Of a DNA stretch of 36,053 nt, positions 8,168-17,500 are shown in pieces. The DNA is from Frateuria sp. Soil773 (GTDB lineage: Bacteria > Pseudomonadota > Gammaproteobacteria > Xanthomonadales > Rhodanobacteraceae). Each line of letters starts with the position of its first letter. The stretch's first letter is position 1. The notes under the pieces were generated by a model. The model saw only the letters and a list, made by a program, of their open reading frames with translations, had not been told where the DNA came from and did not search any database. Made by a program: the position numbers and the translations under genes. The DNA lies in the NCBI RefSeq assembly GCF_001428405.1, contig NZ_LMSL01000004.1, positions 8,896-44,948 on the forward strand. The letters run 5' to 3'.

Positions 8168-9031
8168 TCAGCGCTTGCGCTTCAGCCGGATCAGCGCCGA
8201 GATGTCGTCGTCGCCGTAGCCCTGGCTCATCAGCTCGGCGTAGTCGGCGAGCGAACGCGCGATCACGCCGCGCGCGGTGCCCGCCTGTTCGGCGATGCCG
8301 TGCACGATGCCCAGGTCCTTGTGCAGCAGCGACAGCTTGAAGCCGACCGCGAACTCGTCGCGCAGCATGGTGGCGCCGCGCTTGTCCAGGAACCAGTTGC
8401 CGGCGGCGCCGGCGCCCAGGGTGGGGATCAGCCGCTCCGGATCGAGCCCGAGCGCCTCGCCCAGCGCCAAGCCCTCGCACACCGCCTGGGCGATGCCGGC
8501 GACCAGCACCTGGTTGACCGCCTTGGTGGCCTGGCCGGCGCCGACGCCGCCGAGATGGGTGACGCGCAGCGCATAGGCTTCCAGCACCGGGTGCGCCCGC
8601 TCCAGCACGCCGGCATCGCCGCCGACCATCACTGACAGCTTGCCGTTCTTCGCGCCTTCCACGCCGCCGGATACCGGCGCGTCGAGGAAATGCGCGCCGG
8701 CCGCGGCGAGCTTCGCCGCCGCACGCTTCGCGGTATCCGGCGCCACGGTGGAATGGTCGATCACGATGGCGCCCGGCCGCAGGTGCGGCGCCAGCGCGTC
8801 GACCGTGGCGATCACGTCGGCGTCGGCGGTGACGCACAGCGCGACCACCTCGCATTGCGCGGCAAGCTCGGCCAGCGTGGCCGGCGCGGCGACGCCCAGT
8901 TCGCGCGCCAGCGCGTCGGCCTTGGCCTGCGTGCGGTTGGCCACCGCATGCAGCAGGCCCTTCGACCTGAGATGGCCGGCCATCGGCGCGCCCATCGCGC
9001 CGAGTCCGATGAAGGCTGCCTTGAGGGTCAT
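8168..9031 (-). CDS. NAD(P)-dependent beta-hydroxyacid dehydrogenase (3-hydroxyisobutyrate dehydrogenase family)
   Basis: Oxidises a short beta-hydroxyacid or reduces the matching semialdehyde with NAD(P). The 287-residue protein has the N-terminal Rossmann motif GLGAMGAPMA (8-17), the substrate-binding DAPVSGG and the catalytic lysine in GAGQATKAVNQ (near 170). The ATG at 9031 is preceded by AAGGA; upstream sequence is not protein-like. It may be the last gene of a transcript with the hydroxybutyrate dehydrogenase and patatin genes (56-bp gap) and is followed by the bidirectional terminator. Candidate substrates are 3-hydroxyisobutyrate (valine breakdown), tartronate semialdehyde or succinic semialdehyde; sequence alone does not decide. 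Confidence 0.88.
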   Translation of the reverse strand: MTLKAAFIGLGAMGAPMAGHLRSKGLLHAVANRTQAKADALARELGVAAPATLAELAAQCEVVALCVTADADVIATVDALAPHLRPGAIVIDHSTVAPDTAKRAAAKLAAAGAHFLDAPVSGGVEGAKNGKLSVMVGGDAGVLERAHPVLEAYALRVTHLGGVGAGQATKAVNQVLVAGIAQAVCEGLALGEALGLDPERLIPTLGAGAAGNWFLDKRGATMLRDEFAVGFKLSLLHKDLGIVHGIAEQAGTARGVIARSLADYAELMSQGYGDDDISALIRLKRKR

Positions 9032-9087
9032 GCGGAGTCCTTGGGAATGCCGGGGGAGGCGATGGCGCATTATCGCGGCAGGCGGGC

Positions 9088-10263
9088 CTACGTGTCGGCT
9101 CGGTGCACGTCGTGGGTCACGAAGGGAGCGTCGGGGCCGGGCGCGGCCAGCCATTGCGGGTGCGCCAGCGTGTGGCGCATGTCGTCCAGCCCGCTCTGCC
9201 AATGGCCGTGCATGCTGGCGGCGCTGAACTCGTAGTCCTTGTAGTGGCCCTCGTAGGGCTTGTCGCGGTAGATCAGGTGGACCACGTTGGTCAGCGCGGT
9301 GGCGGCGCGCGCCTCGGCGCGCCGGTAGGCCGGGTCGCCGCGGCGTTCCTCGGGCACCAGCGCCATCAGGTCGTGCAGCAGGCGGCGCTGTTCCTGCGTG
9401 CGCCGCATGAACTCGGTGACCAGGCGGGTGCGGCTGGAATACTGGATCTCCTTGCTGCGCTCGGCTACCTGCGCCAGGTCGCGCGGCAGGTTGCCGTGCG
9501 CGCTCCACAGGTCGACTTGGAACACCAGCGCGTCGCGGCCGGGCCGCTCACTCAGCACCTTGTACAGCGGCGTGTTGGAGACCATGCCGCCGTCCCAGTA
9601 GAACTCGCCGTCGATCTCCACCGCGGGGAACCCCGGCGGCAGCGCGCCGGAGGCCATGAAGTGCTCGGGCCGCAGGGTGTCGCGGGTATTGTCGAAATAG
9701 GTGAAATCGCCGGTGCGCACGTTCACCGCACCCACCGACACGCGCATGCCGCGCGCGTCGTTGATGCGGTCGAAATCGGCCAGCCGCTCCAGGGTGGCGC
9801 GCAGCGGCGCGGTGTCGTACCAGCTCGCGGTGGCGGGGCTGGCGTGCCACGGCAGCAACGGCGCCAGCCGCGGCTGGAAGAAGCCGGCCTGGCCCTCGGT
9901 CAATGCGCGCCACGCGGCCAGGCCGCTGAAGCCGTTCTGCCACAGCAGCGGCCATGCGGCCGCGTCGAAGGCGAGCGACGCCGGCAGCAAGGGCGGCTTG
10001 CAGATCGTCTCCCAGAACTCGCGCAGCCGCTCGACGCGATGCTCCGGCGCGTTGCCGGCGATGATCGCCGCGTTGAGCGCGCCGATCGAGATGCCGGCCA
10101 GCCAGTCCGGCTGCAGCCCGGCCCCGGCCAGCGCCTCGTAGACGCCGGCCTGGTAGGCGCCGAGCGCGCCGCCGCCCTGCAGCACCAGGGCGACGGTGCG
10201 GTAGTCGCGCGCCACCGTGTCGGCCAGCGTCGCCTGCGGCGTCGGGCGCTTGGTCGCAGCCAC
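9088..10263 (-). CDS. Patatin-like phospholipase
   Basis: A 391-residue lipid acyl hydrolase with a Ser-Asp dyad. Visible are the glycine-rich oxyanion motif GGGALGAYQ (30-38), the nucleophile elbow GISIG with Ser59, and the catalytic Asp in WDGGMVSNTPLY (near 220). A C-terminal extension (from about 300) is typical of patatins with a DUF3734-type tail. No signal peptide. The start is GTG at 10263, three bases after the stop of the hydroxybutyrate dehydrogenase gene, so the two are almost certainly one operon. That pairing recurs in proteobacteria and suggests a link to polyhydroxybutyrate or membrane-lipid turnover, which is inference. Confidence 0.9.
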   Translation of the reverse strand: MAATKRPTPQATLADTVARDYRTVALVLQGGGALGAYQAGVYEALAGAGLQPDWLAGISIGALNAAIIAGNAPEHRVERLREFWETICKPPLLPASLAFDAAAWPLLWQNGFSGLAAWRALTEGQAGFFQPRLAPLLPWHASPATASWYDTAPLRATLERLADFDRINDARGMRVSVGAVNVRTGDFTYFDNTRDTLRPEHFMASGALPPGFPAVEIDGEFYWDGGMVSNTPLYKVLSERPGRDALVFQVDLWSAHGNLPRDLAQVAERSKEIQYSSRTRLVTEFMRRTQEQRRLLHDLMALVPEERRGDPAYRRAEARAATALTNVVHLIYRDKPYEGHYKDYEFSAASMHGHWQSGLDDMRHTLAHPQWLAAPGPDAPFVTHDVHRADT

Positions 10264-10266
10264 GGC

Positions 10267-11052
10267 TTACTGCATGTACCAGCCGTGGCTGACCACGATC
10301 GACTGCCCGGTCAGCGCGGCGCTCGGGAAGGTGGCCAGGTAAAGCGCGGTCTGCGCGATGTCCTCGACGGTGGTGAAGGTCGCGTCCACGGTGTCCTTCA
10401 GCATCACGTTCCGGATCACCTCGTCCTCGCTGATGCCCAGCTCCTTGGCCTGCTCGGGGATCTGCTTCTCCACCAGCGGGGTACGCACGAAGCCCGGGCA
10501 GATCACGTGCGAGCGCACGTTGTGCGGCGCGCCCTCCTTCGCCAGCGTGCGGGCCAGGCCGAGCAGGCCGTGCTTGGCGGTGACGTAGGCGGATTTCAGC
10601 TTCGACGCCTCGTGCGAATGCACCGAGCCCATGTAGATCACGATGCCGCCGCGGTCGCCCTGGTACATGTGCTTGAGCGCGGCCTTGGTGGTGAGGAAGC
10701 CGCCGTCCAGGTGGATCGCCAGCATCTTCTTCCAGTCGGCGAAGGCGAACTGCTCGATCGGGTTGATGATCTGCACGCCGGCGTTGGAGATCAGGATGTC
10801 GAGCGCGCCGAAGGCCGCCACCGCCTTGTCGGTGCCGGCGTTCACCGCCGCCTCGTCGGTCACGTCCATCGCGATGCCGATCGCCTTGCCGCCGGCAGCG
10901 TTGATCTGTGCCGCGGTGGCGTCGGCCGCCTGCTGGTTGATGTCGGCGATCGCCACGCTGGCGCCGTGCTTCGCGTAGAGCTCGGCGATCGCCTTGCCCA
11001 GGCCGCTGGCCGCGCCGGTGATGAGTGCCACCTTGCCGTCGAGACTTGCCAT
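10267..11052 (-). CDS. bdhA: 3-hydroxybutyrate dehydrogenase (short-chain dehydrogenase)
   Basis: Oxidises (R)-3-hydroxybutyrate to acetoacetate with NAD+, a step in polyhydroxybutyrate and ketone-body use. The 261-residue protein is a classical [11 protein letters not shown] cofactor loop (12-19), NAG at 90-92, and catalytic Ser143, Tyr156 and Lys160. The C-terminus [13 protein letters not shown] resembles bacterial D-3-hydroxybutyrate dehydrogenases. The ATG at 11052 is preceded by AAGGAG at good spacing; the longer frame to 11130 would read through repeat DNA. First gene of the unit with patatin. The acetoacetate produced could feed a thiolase such as that at 20405. Confidence 0.87.
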   Translation of the reverse strand: MASLDGKVALITGAASGLGKAIAELYAKHGASVAIADINQQAADATAAQINAAGGKAIGIAMDVTDEAAVNAGTDKAVAAFGALDILISNAGVQIINPIEQFAFADWKKMLAIHLDGGFLTTKAALKHMYQGDRGGIVIYMGSVHSHEASKLKSAYVTAKHGLLGLARTLAKEGAPHNVRSHVICPGFVRTPLVEKQIPEQAKELGISEDEVIRNVMLKDTVDATFTTVEDIAQTALYLATFPSAALTGQSIVVSHGWYMQ

Positions 11053-11124
11053 AACCACTCCTTTCGATGGGGAACGGGGAAAGCGGAACGGAATCGGGTC
11101 GTGCGGCCTGCCCGCCCTTGCACC

Positions 11125-11203
11125 CGTCATCCCCGCGAAAGCGGGGATCCAGTGACTTCAAGCGCCTGACAGGCGCTGGACTCCTGCTTTCGCAGGAATG
11201 ACG
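11125..11203. repeat. Dispersed palindromic repeat, copy 2 (no inserted module)
   Basis: The shortest copy: a left arm starting CGTCATCCCCGCGAAAGC and a right arm ending CTTTCGCAGGAATGACG, each a small hairpin, separated by GCGCCTGACAGGCGC, itself an inverted repeat. It lies between speA and bdhA. With no 29-bp module it shows the uninterrupted form of the repeat. Confidence 0.85.
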
Positions 11204-11227
11204 GATGGAGGTCTGCGCACATGCCGC

Positions 11228-13117
<1,890 letters not shown>

Positions 13118-13276
13118 CAGCGAAATCTCCTTGTACCAACGGATGATGTCGTCGCAGCGGCGAGCCTTGACGGATGCAGGAACGCAAGCCCTCCGGCCGG
13201 AAGCCTCGCACGCCGCGGGGCCGGTGGAGCCTGTCGGCGCGGCCACCGCGGCGTCGCGGTGGCCGGCCAGGCTGCC

Positions 13277-13282
13277 ATTGTA
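13277..13282 (-). promoter_or_regulatory. Candidate -10 box for speA within a small palindrome
   Basis: On the minus strand TACAAT reads within the inverted repeat CCATT-GT-AATGG (13275-13286). If used, it gives speA a leader of roughly 150 nt. No clear -35 box, so tentative; the palindrome could also be an operator. Confidence 0.3.
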
Positions 13283-13340
13283 ATGGCCGTCCGCGACAAT
13301 ATGCGGTTAATGGCGGCCGCCGGTCAGGCCCGGTTGCCGC

Positions 13341-13346
13341 TACAAT
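13341..13346 (+). promoter_or_regulatory. Candidate -10 box for speE
   Basis: TACAAT in an otherwise very GC-rich stretch, 47 bp before the speE ATG. No good -35 match is seen. Its position, together with the minus-strand TACAAT at 13277, suggests that the two divergent spe promoters lie about 60 bp apart. Confidence 0.42.
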
Positions 13347-13392
13347 CGGCTTTCTTTGTCTTCCCACTACGCTTTAAGCAGGATCACCCGCC

Positions 13393-14247
13393 ATGTCGCA
13401 GCAGCTCAGCTGGTTCACCGAGGCCCACCAGACCTCCGGCTCTTCCATCGGCTTTCGCGTGGAGAAGCTGCTGCATGCGGAAAAGACCCCGTTCCAGACC
13501 ATCGAGATCCACCAGACCACCGACTGGGGCAACCTGATGGTGATCGACGGCTGCGTGATGCTGACCGGCCGCGACAACTTCCTCTACCACGAGATGATGA
13601 CCCATCCGGCGCTGTTCACCCATGCGCGCGCCAAGCGCGTGGTGATCATCGGCGGCGGCGACTGCGGCACGCTGCGCGAGGTGCTCAAGCACGAGGAAGT
13701 GGAGAAGGCCACCCAGGTAGAGATCGACGAGCGGGTGACGCGGCTGGCCGAGCAGTACTTCCCCGAGCTGTGCGAATCGAACAACGATCCGCGCGCGGAA
13801 CTGCTGTTCATCGACGGCATCAAGTACATGGCCGAATGCGAGCCGGAGTCGCTGGATCTGGTGATCGTCGATTCGACCGACCCGGTCGGTCCGGCCGAGG
13901 GCCTGTTCAACGCCGCGTTCTACGCAAGCTGCTTCAAGGCGCTGCGCCACGGCGGCATCCTGGTGCAGCAGTCGGAATCGCCGCTGGCGCACATCGAGCT
14001 GATCAAGTCGATGCGCTCGGCCATGCGCACCTCCGGCTTCAGCGCGGTGAAGACGCTGCCGTTCCCGCAGCCGTGCTACCCGACCGGCTGGTGGAGCTGC
14101 ACGATGGCGCGCAAGGGCGGCGACCTGTCCGGTTTCCGCGAGCGCGGCGCCGCAGCCAAGGGCTTCCCCACCCGCTACTACAACGCCGAGGTCCACAAGG
14201 GCGCGCTGGCGCAGCCGGAGTTCATGCGCGAGGCGCTGGGCGAGTAA
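13393..14247 (+). CDS. speE: Spermidine synthase (polyamine aminopropyltransferase)
   Basis: Transfers an aminopropyl group from decarboxylated S-adenosylmethionine to putrescine, giving spermidine. The 284-residue length is normal for the family. Key motifs: the gatekeeper region YHEMMTHPAL, the dcSAM-binding GGGDCGTLREV and the active-site loop DSTDPVGPAEGLF carrying the catalytic Asp. The ATG at 13393 is preceded by AGGA. Divergent from speA. It ends 46 bp before the stop of a convergent small membrane protein, with a GC hairpin between. Confidence 0.96.
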   Translation: MSQQLSWFTEAHQTSGSSIGFRVEKLLHAEKTPFQTIEIHQTTDWGNLMVIDGCVMLTGRDNFLYHEMMTHPALFTHARAKRVVIIGGGDCGTLREVLKHEEVEKATQVEIDERVTRLAEQYFPELCESNNDPRAELLFIDGIKYMAECEPESLDLVIVDSTDPVGPAEGLFNAAFYASCFKALRHGGILVQQSESPLAHIELIKSMRSAMRTSGFSAVKTLPFPQPCYPTGWWSCTMARKGGDLSGFRERGAAAKGFPTRYYNAEVHKGALAQPEFMREALGE

Positions 14248-14262
14248 GCCCTGCGCGGGCGA

Positions 14263-14288
14263 CGGGGAACGCACAACCGCGTTCCCCG
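14263..14288. terminator. Hairpin between convergent genes (no T-run)
   Basis: A perfect 10-bp stem CGGGGAACGC (14263-14272) pairs with 14279-14288 around a 6-nt loop, centred between the converging speE and small-membrane-protein stops. Neither strand has a T-run after the stem, so it may be a weak or Rho-assisted terminator or an mRNA end-protecting structure. Confidence 0.5.
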
Positions 14289-14293
14289 GCCGG

Positions 14294-14488
14294 CTAGAAC
14301 AGCTTGGCGCGCACCTTCGGCAGCAGCACCAGCGCCAGCGTGGCGAGCGGGCCGAATACCAGCGACAGCAGGAACCAGATGCCGCCGCTGCGGTTCTTGC
14401 CCTGCGCCAGCCCCGCGTTGATCAGTGCCAGCGTGCCCCAGCCGACGAACCAGGGCGCGCGGTCGGCGAACATCGAAAAGTGCTCCAC
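14294..14488 (-). CDS. Small two-segment inner-membrane protein
   Basis: A 64-residue hydrophobic protein with two likely membrane segments (about 12-26 and 35-55) joined by the polar loop AQGKNRSGG and ending in a basic tail PKVRAKLF. Similar small proteins occur widely in Xanthomonadales without known function. The GTG at 14488 is chosen because AGGAG lies 7 nt upstream; the internal ATG at 14473 (59 residues) lacks such a site. Convergent with speE. No function assigned. Confidence 0.7.
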   Translation of the reverse strand: MEHFSMFADRAPWFVGWGTLALINAGLAQGKNRSGGIWFLLSLVFGPLATLALVLLPKVRAKLF

Positions 14489-14647
14489 TACGGCTCTCCT
14501 GTACGGTCGCACGAGTACCTGACGCGTCAGGCGAGCGGCCATGCTAACAAGCGCGGCCGCGCTTGCGGGCGGCGCCCGGCCGCTGGATCAGGCGGGCTTA
14601 ATCCGGTATGGGTATGCTGGCCGCTTTATTTCTGTCGGGAGAACACC

Positions 14648-15661
14648 ATGCGTGGATGGCGCCCTCTGATCCTCGGTCTGGCCTGCGTCCTGGCGGCCGG
14701 CACCGCCGCAGCCGTCCCGGCCGCCGGCAAGGCCGAGCGCGCACGCACCAAGGCCCTGATCGCCTTCCAGCGCGACCTGGTCAGCGTGATCGCCCCGCGC
14801 GCGGACGCGCTGCCGCTGCTCGGCGCCGCCCTGCTGGCCCGGCCGCTGCAGGACCAGCCCGAGTTCAACAGCTTCCATTACCTGATCCAGCGCGCGGTGA
14901 CCGCGCCCGGCCACGGCCCCGCGATGAGCTGGGTGCGGCTGGCCGACTGCGACGACAAGGCCGGCGCCTGCCCAAACGCCGACGCGCTGGCCGTGCTGGT
15001 CACCGAGGCCCCGGACAACGCCGCGGTATGGCTGCTCAAGCTGGGCCAGGACGCGCGCGACAACAAGCGCGACGAGGCCCGCGCCGACCTGGCGCGCGCC
15101 GCCGCGGCCAAGCTCTACGACGACTACACCGGCAGCAGCCTGCAGGCGCTGGCCACCACGGTGAGCGTGCTGCCGCCGCCGGCGGAGACGATCGACCCGA
15201 AGTCCGCCGCCGGCGCGGCCGGCGTGCAGGCCACGCTGGTGTTCGGCATGGCCGGCACCCAGCCGCAGCCCGGGCTGCAGGCCACCGCCCGGCTGTGCGA
15301 GGACGCCAAGGAGGACGCCGCGCTGAAGGCCGACTGCCTGAAGCTCGGCAAGACCCTGGAATGGGGCTCCAGCCCGCTGGCCCGCTCGCTCGGCCTGCAC
15401 CTGCGCGAAGTGCTAGCCGACGACCCGGCGCAGCAGGAAGACGCCAGGCACGCGCGCCGCAACCTGATCTGGCAGGTGCAGAACTTCGCCCAGCTATCGG
15501 CGCGCGCGGCCACCGACAAGGCGCTGGCGCAGCACCTGCTGGCGCTGGCGCGCACCGGCGGCACCGAGATGAGCCTGCTGCTGAAGGCGCTGCGCAACTA
15601 CCAGTTGCCGACCGAGGCGCCGGCCGACTGGCAGCCGCATCCGGACAGCCACAGGCCGTAG
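14648..15661 (+). CDS. Exported protein of unknown function
   Basis: A 337-residue protein with a clear Sec signal peptide: MRGWRPLILGLACVLAAGTA followed by AAAVPAAGKA, cleavage near residue 23-27. The mature part is Ala/Leu-rich, mostly helical in character and has scattered cysteine pairs (for example CDDKAGAC), consistent with a periplasmic protein. The middle resembles tetratricopeptide/Sel1-like helical arrays, but I cannot align a repeat with confidence. The start ATG follows GGGAG at good spacing. It lies 97 bp upstream of the ParA gene on the same strand and might share its transcript. I do not recognise a family. Confidence 0.75.
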   Translation: MRGWRPLILGLACVLAAGTAAAVPAAGKAERARTKALIAFQRDLVSVIAPRADALPLLGAALLARPLQDQPEFNSFHYLIQRAVTAPGHGPAMSWVRLADCDDKAGACPNADALAVLVTEAPDNAAVWLLKLGQDARDNKRDEARADLARAAAAKLYDDYTGSSLQALATTVSVLPPPAETIDPKSAAGAAGVQATLVFGMAGTQPQPGLQATARLCEDAKEDAALKADCLKLGKTLEWGSSPLARSLGLHLREVLADDPAQQEDARHARRNLIWQVQNFAQLSARAATDKALAQHLLALARTGGTEMSLLLKALRNYQLPTEAPADWQPHPDSHRP

Positions 15662-15758
15662 CCCGCATCCGCACGGCCCGGACCCGGGCCGCGCGCCCAC
15701 TCCCCATTCCCGGCATCTCCGGTTAGGCTGGCCGCACCTGACTGCAAGGGAGCGGCGC

Positions 15759-16391
15759 ATGCTTACGGTGCTGGTGGCAAGCAGCAAGGGCGGTTGCGGC
15801 AAGAGCACGCTGGTGACCCAGTTGGCCTCGCACTGGGCGCAGGAAGGCCGGCACACCGCGATCGTCGATGCCGACCGGCAAGGCTCCAGCTACCGCTGGG
15901 CGACCCTGCGGCCGGACGGCGTGCCCGGCGTGCTCGGCCTGGAAGGCGGCCGCAAGGCACTGCAGAAACTGCCGCCGGACACCGACCGGGTACTGATCGA
16001 CACGCCCGCCGGCTCGCACGAGCGCGAGCTGGAACCCTACCTGGAGCAGGCCAGCGTGCTGCTGGTGCCGGTGCTGCCCTCCTCGTTCGACCTGCACGCC
16101 ACGCTGGATTTCCTCGGCCATCTCGGCGGCATCGCGCGGATCAGGCGCGGCAAGCTGCCGGTGGCGCTGGTCGCCAACCGGCTCAAGCCATGGACCCACG
16201 CCAGCCAGGACGCGGTCGCCCAGCTCGCCGAGCAGTCGCCGTTCCCGGTCGTCGCGCAGTTGCGCGACAGCCAGGCCTACGTGCTGCTGACCGCGCTGGG
16301 CAAGGGCATCTTCGACTACCACTCCGAACAGGTGCGCAACCAGCAGCAGGACTGGGCGCCCCTGTTGCGCTGGATCAAGCGCCAGCACTGA
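15759..16391 (+). CDS. Orphan ParA/MinD-family ATPase
   Basis: A 210-residue P-loop ATPase with the deviant Walker A motif SKGGCGKST (signature Lys10 plus Lys15), Walker A' DADRQGSS and Walker B-like VLIDTPAG, all diagnostic of the ParA/MinD/Soj family. It lacks an N-terminal DNA-binding domain and the C-terminal amphipathic helix of MinD. No parB partner or obvious parS site is adjacent, so it is not a standard partition locus; orphan ParA proteins typically position cellular cargo. The ATG follows AAGGGAG. It is first in a tight same-strand run with sixA, the YceI gene and the phospholipase D gene. Confidence 0.88.
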   Translation: MLTVLVASSKGGCGKSTLVTQLASHWAQEGRHTAIVDADRQGSSYRWATLRPDGVPGVLGLEGGRKALQKLPPDTDRVLIDTPAGSHERELEPYLEQASVLLVPVLPSSFDLHATLDFLGHLGGIARIRRGKLPVALVANRLKPWTHASQDAVAQLAEQSPFPVVAQLRDSQAYVLLTALGKGIFDYHSEQVRNQQQDWAPLLRWIKRQH

Positions 16392-16447
16392 ACCGCCTCG
16401 ACCGCCCGCCGCGCCGGTCGCGGCCCACTTTCCGCCCGGAGCCTTCC

Positions 16448-16921
16448 ATGCACGAACTGATCCTGTTGCGTCACGCCGAAGCGGTACCCGCGGCCAGCGG
16501 CGGCGACGACCGCGAGCGACCGCTGAGCCAGCACGGCGAACAGGAGGCGCGGGCGGCCGGCCAGTGGCTCGCCGCGCACGGCGCGCGGCCCGAGCGCGTG
16601 CTCTGCTCGCCCGCCCGCCGCACCCGGCAGACCGCCGACCTGGCGCTGGCCGCTGCCGGCAATGCGCTGGCCGCGCAACTGGCCGACGAAATCTACGACG
16701 CCACGCCCGGCGAACTGCTCGCCCTGCTCGACCAGCACGGCGACGCCGGCACGGTGATGCTGGTGGGCCACAACCCCGGCATCGAGCGGCTGGTGGCCCT
16801 GCTGGTCGAGGGCCGCTCGGACGAGTTCCGCGGCATGCCGCCGGGCGGCCTCGCCGTGCTGCACCTCGACGGCGCGCTGGAGCCGGGCAACGCCCGCCTG
16901 GATGCCTTCTGGTCGCCGTGA
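16448..16921 (+). CDS. sixA: SixA-type phosphohistidine phosphatase
   Basis: A 157-residue histidine-phosphatase-superfamily enzyme. The catalytic RHG-type motif is LLRHAEA (Arg8, His9), and the second active-site histidine is His108 in VGHNPGIE. The short length without an extra cap domain matches SixA, which removes phosphate from phosphohistidine of proteins such as ArcB or PtsI-NPr. The stop overlaps the GTG of the YceI gene by 4 bp, implying coupling. The protein substrate cannot be told from sequence. Confidence 0.85.
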   Translation: MHELILLRHAEAVPAASGGDDRERPLSQHGEQEARAAGQWLAAHGARPERVLCSPARRTRQTADLALAAAGNALAAQLADEIYDATPGELLALLDQHGDAGTVMLVGHNPGIERLVALLVEGRSDEFRGMPPGGLAVLHLDGALEPGNARLDAFWSP

Positions 16922-17487
16922 GGCGGATCCGCGTCGCGCTCCTCGGTCTGGCGGGCCTGCTGCTCGCCGCCGGTCCCGCCTGCGGCACCGACTACCGCAT
17001 CGACAGCAGCCGCTCGCAGGCCGACTTCGGCGTGCGCCTGCTGTGGCTGCACACGGTCAACGGCCGCTTCGACCGGCTGGCCGGCGACATCCACGTGGAC
17101 CCGCAGGGCATGGCCCAGGTCGACGCGCACATCGCGGTGGAGAGCCTGGCGATGAGTTCCGCCCGCGTGCGGCGCTGGGTGCTGGCGCCGGAATTCTTCG
17201 ATAGCGCCCGCTATCCCTCCATCCGCTTCCTCTCCGCGCCGCTGCCGTTCGCCACGCTCGCCCGGGGCGGCGCGCTGGACGGCCGGCTCAGCCTGCGCGG
17301 GGTCACCCGTCCCGTCAGCTTCGAGCTGCTGCCGGCCCGCTGCGCCGACGGCGACGCGCAGCCATGCCTGATCCGGGTGCACGGCCAGTTGTCGCGCAGC
17401 GCCTTCGGCATGGACAGCCACCGCACCGCGCTGTCGGACCAGGTCGATCTGGACCTGCTGATCGTGCTCGATCCTGCCACGCGCTAG
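16918..17487 (+). CDS. YceI-family periplasmic lipid-binding-like protein
   Basis: A 189-residue exported protein: signal peptide RIRVALLGLAGLLLAAGPACG (cleavage near residue 21-23), then a YceI beta-barrel beginning TDYRIDSSRSQADFGVRLLW and including the family features SARVRRWVLAPEFFDSARYP and LRGVTRPVSFEL. YceI proteins are lipocalin-like and bind polyisoprenoid or similar amphiphiles. The GTG start at 16918 overlaps the sixA stop (GTGA); no later start keeps the signal peptide intact. It is followed after 13 bp by the phospholipase D gene. Confidence 0.85.
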   Translation: MRRIRVALLGLAGLLLAAGPACGTDYRIDSSRSQADFGVRLLWLHTVNGRFDRLAGDIHVDPQGMAQVDAHIAVESLAMSSARVRRWVLAPEFFDSARYPSIRFLSAPLPFATLARGGALDGRLSLRGVTRPVSFELLPARCADGDAQPCLIRVHGQLSRSAFGMDSHRTALSDQVDLDLLIVLDPATR

Positions 17488-17500
17488 CCGCCCCCGTATC

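Noticed and set aside
15759-16391. Plasmid-type partition locus
   Set aside because: Orphan ParA without parB or iterated parS-like sites, embedded in chromosomal genes.
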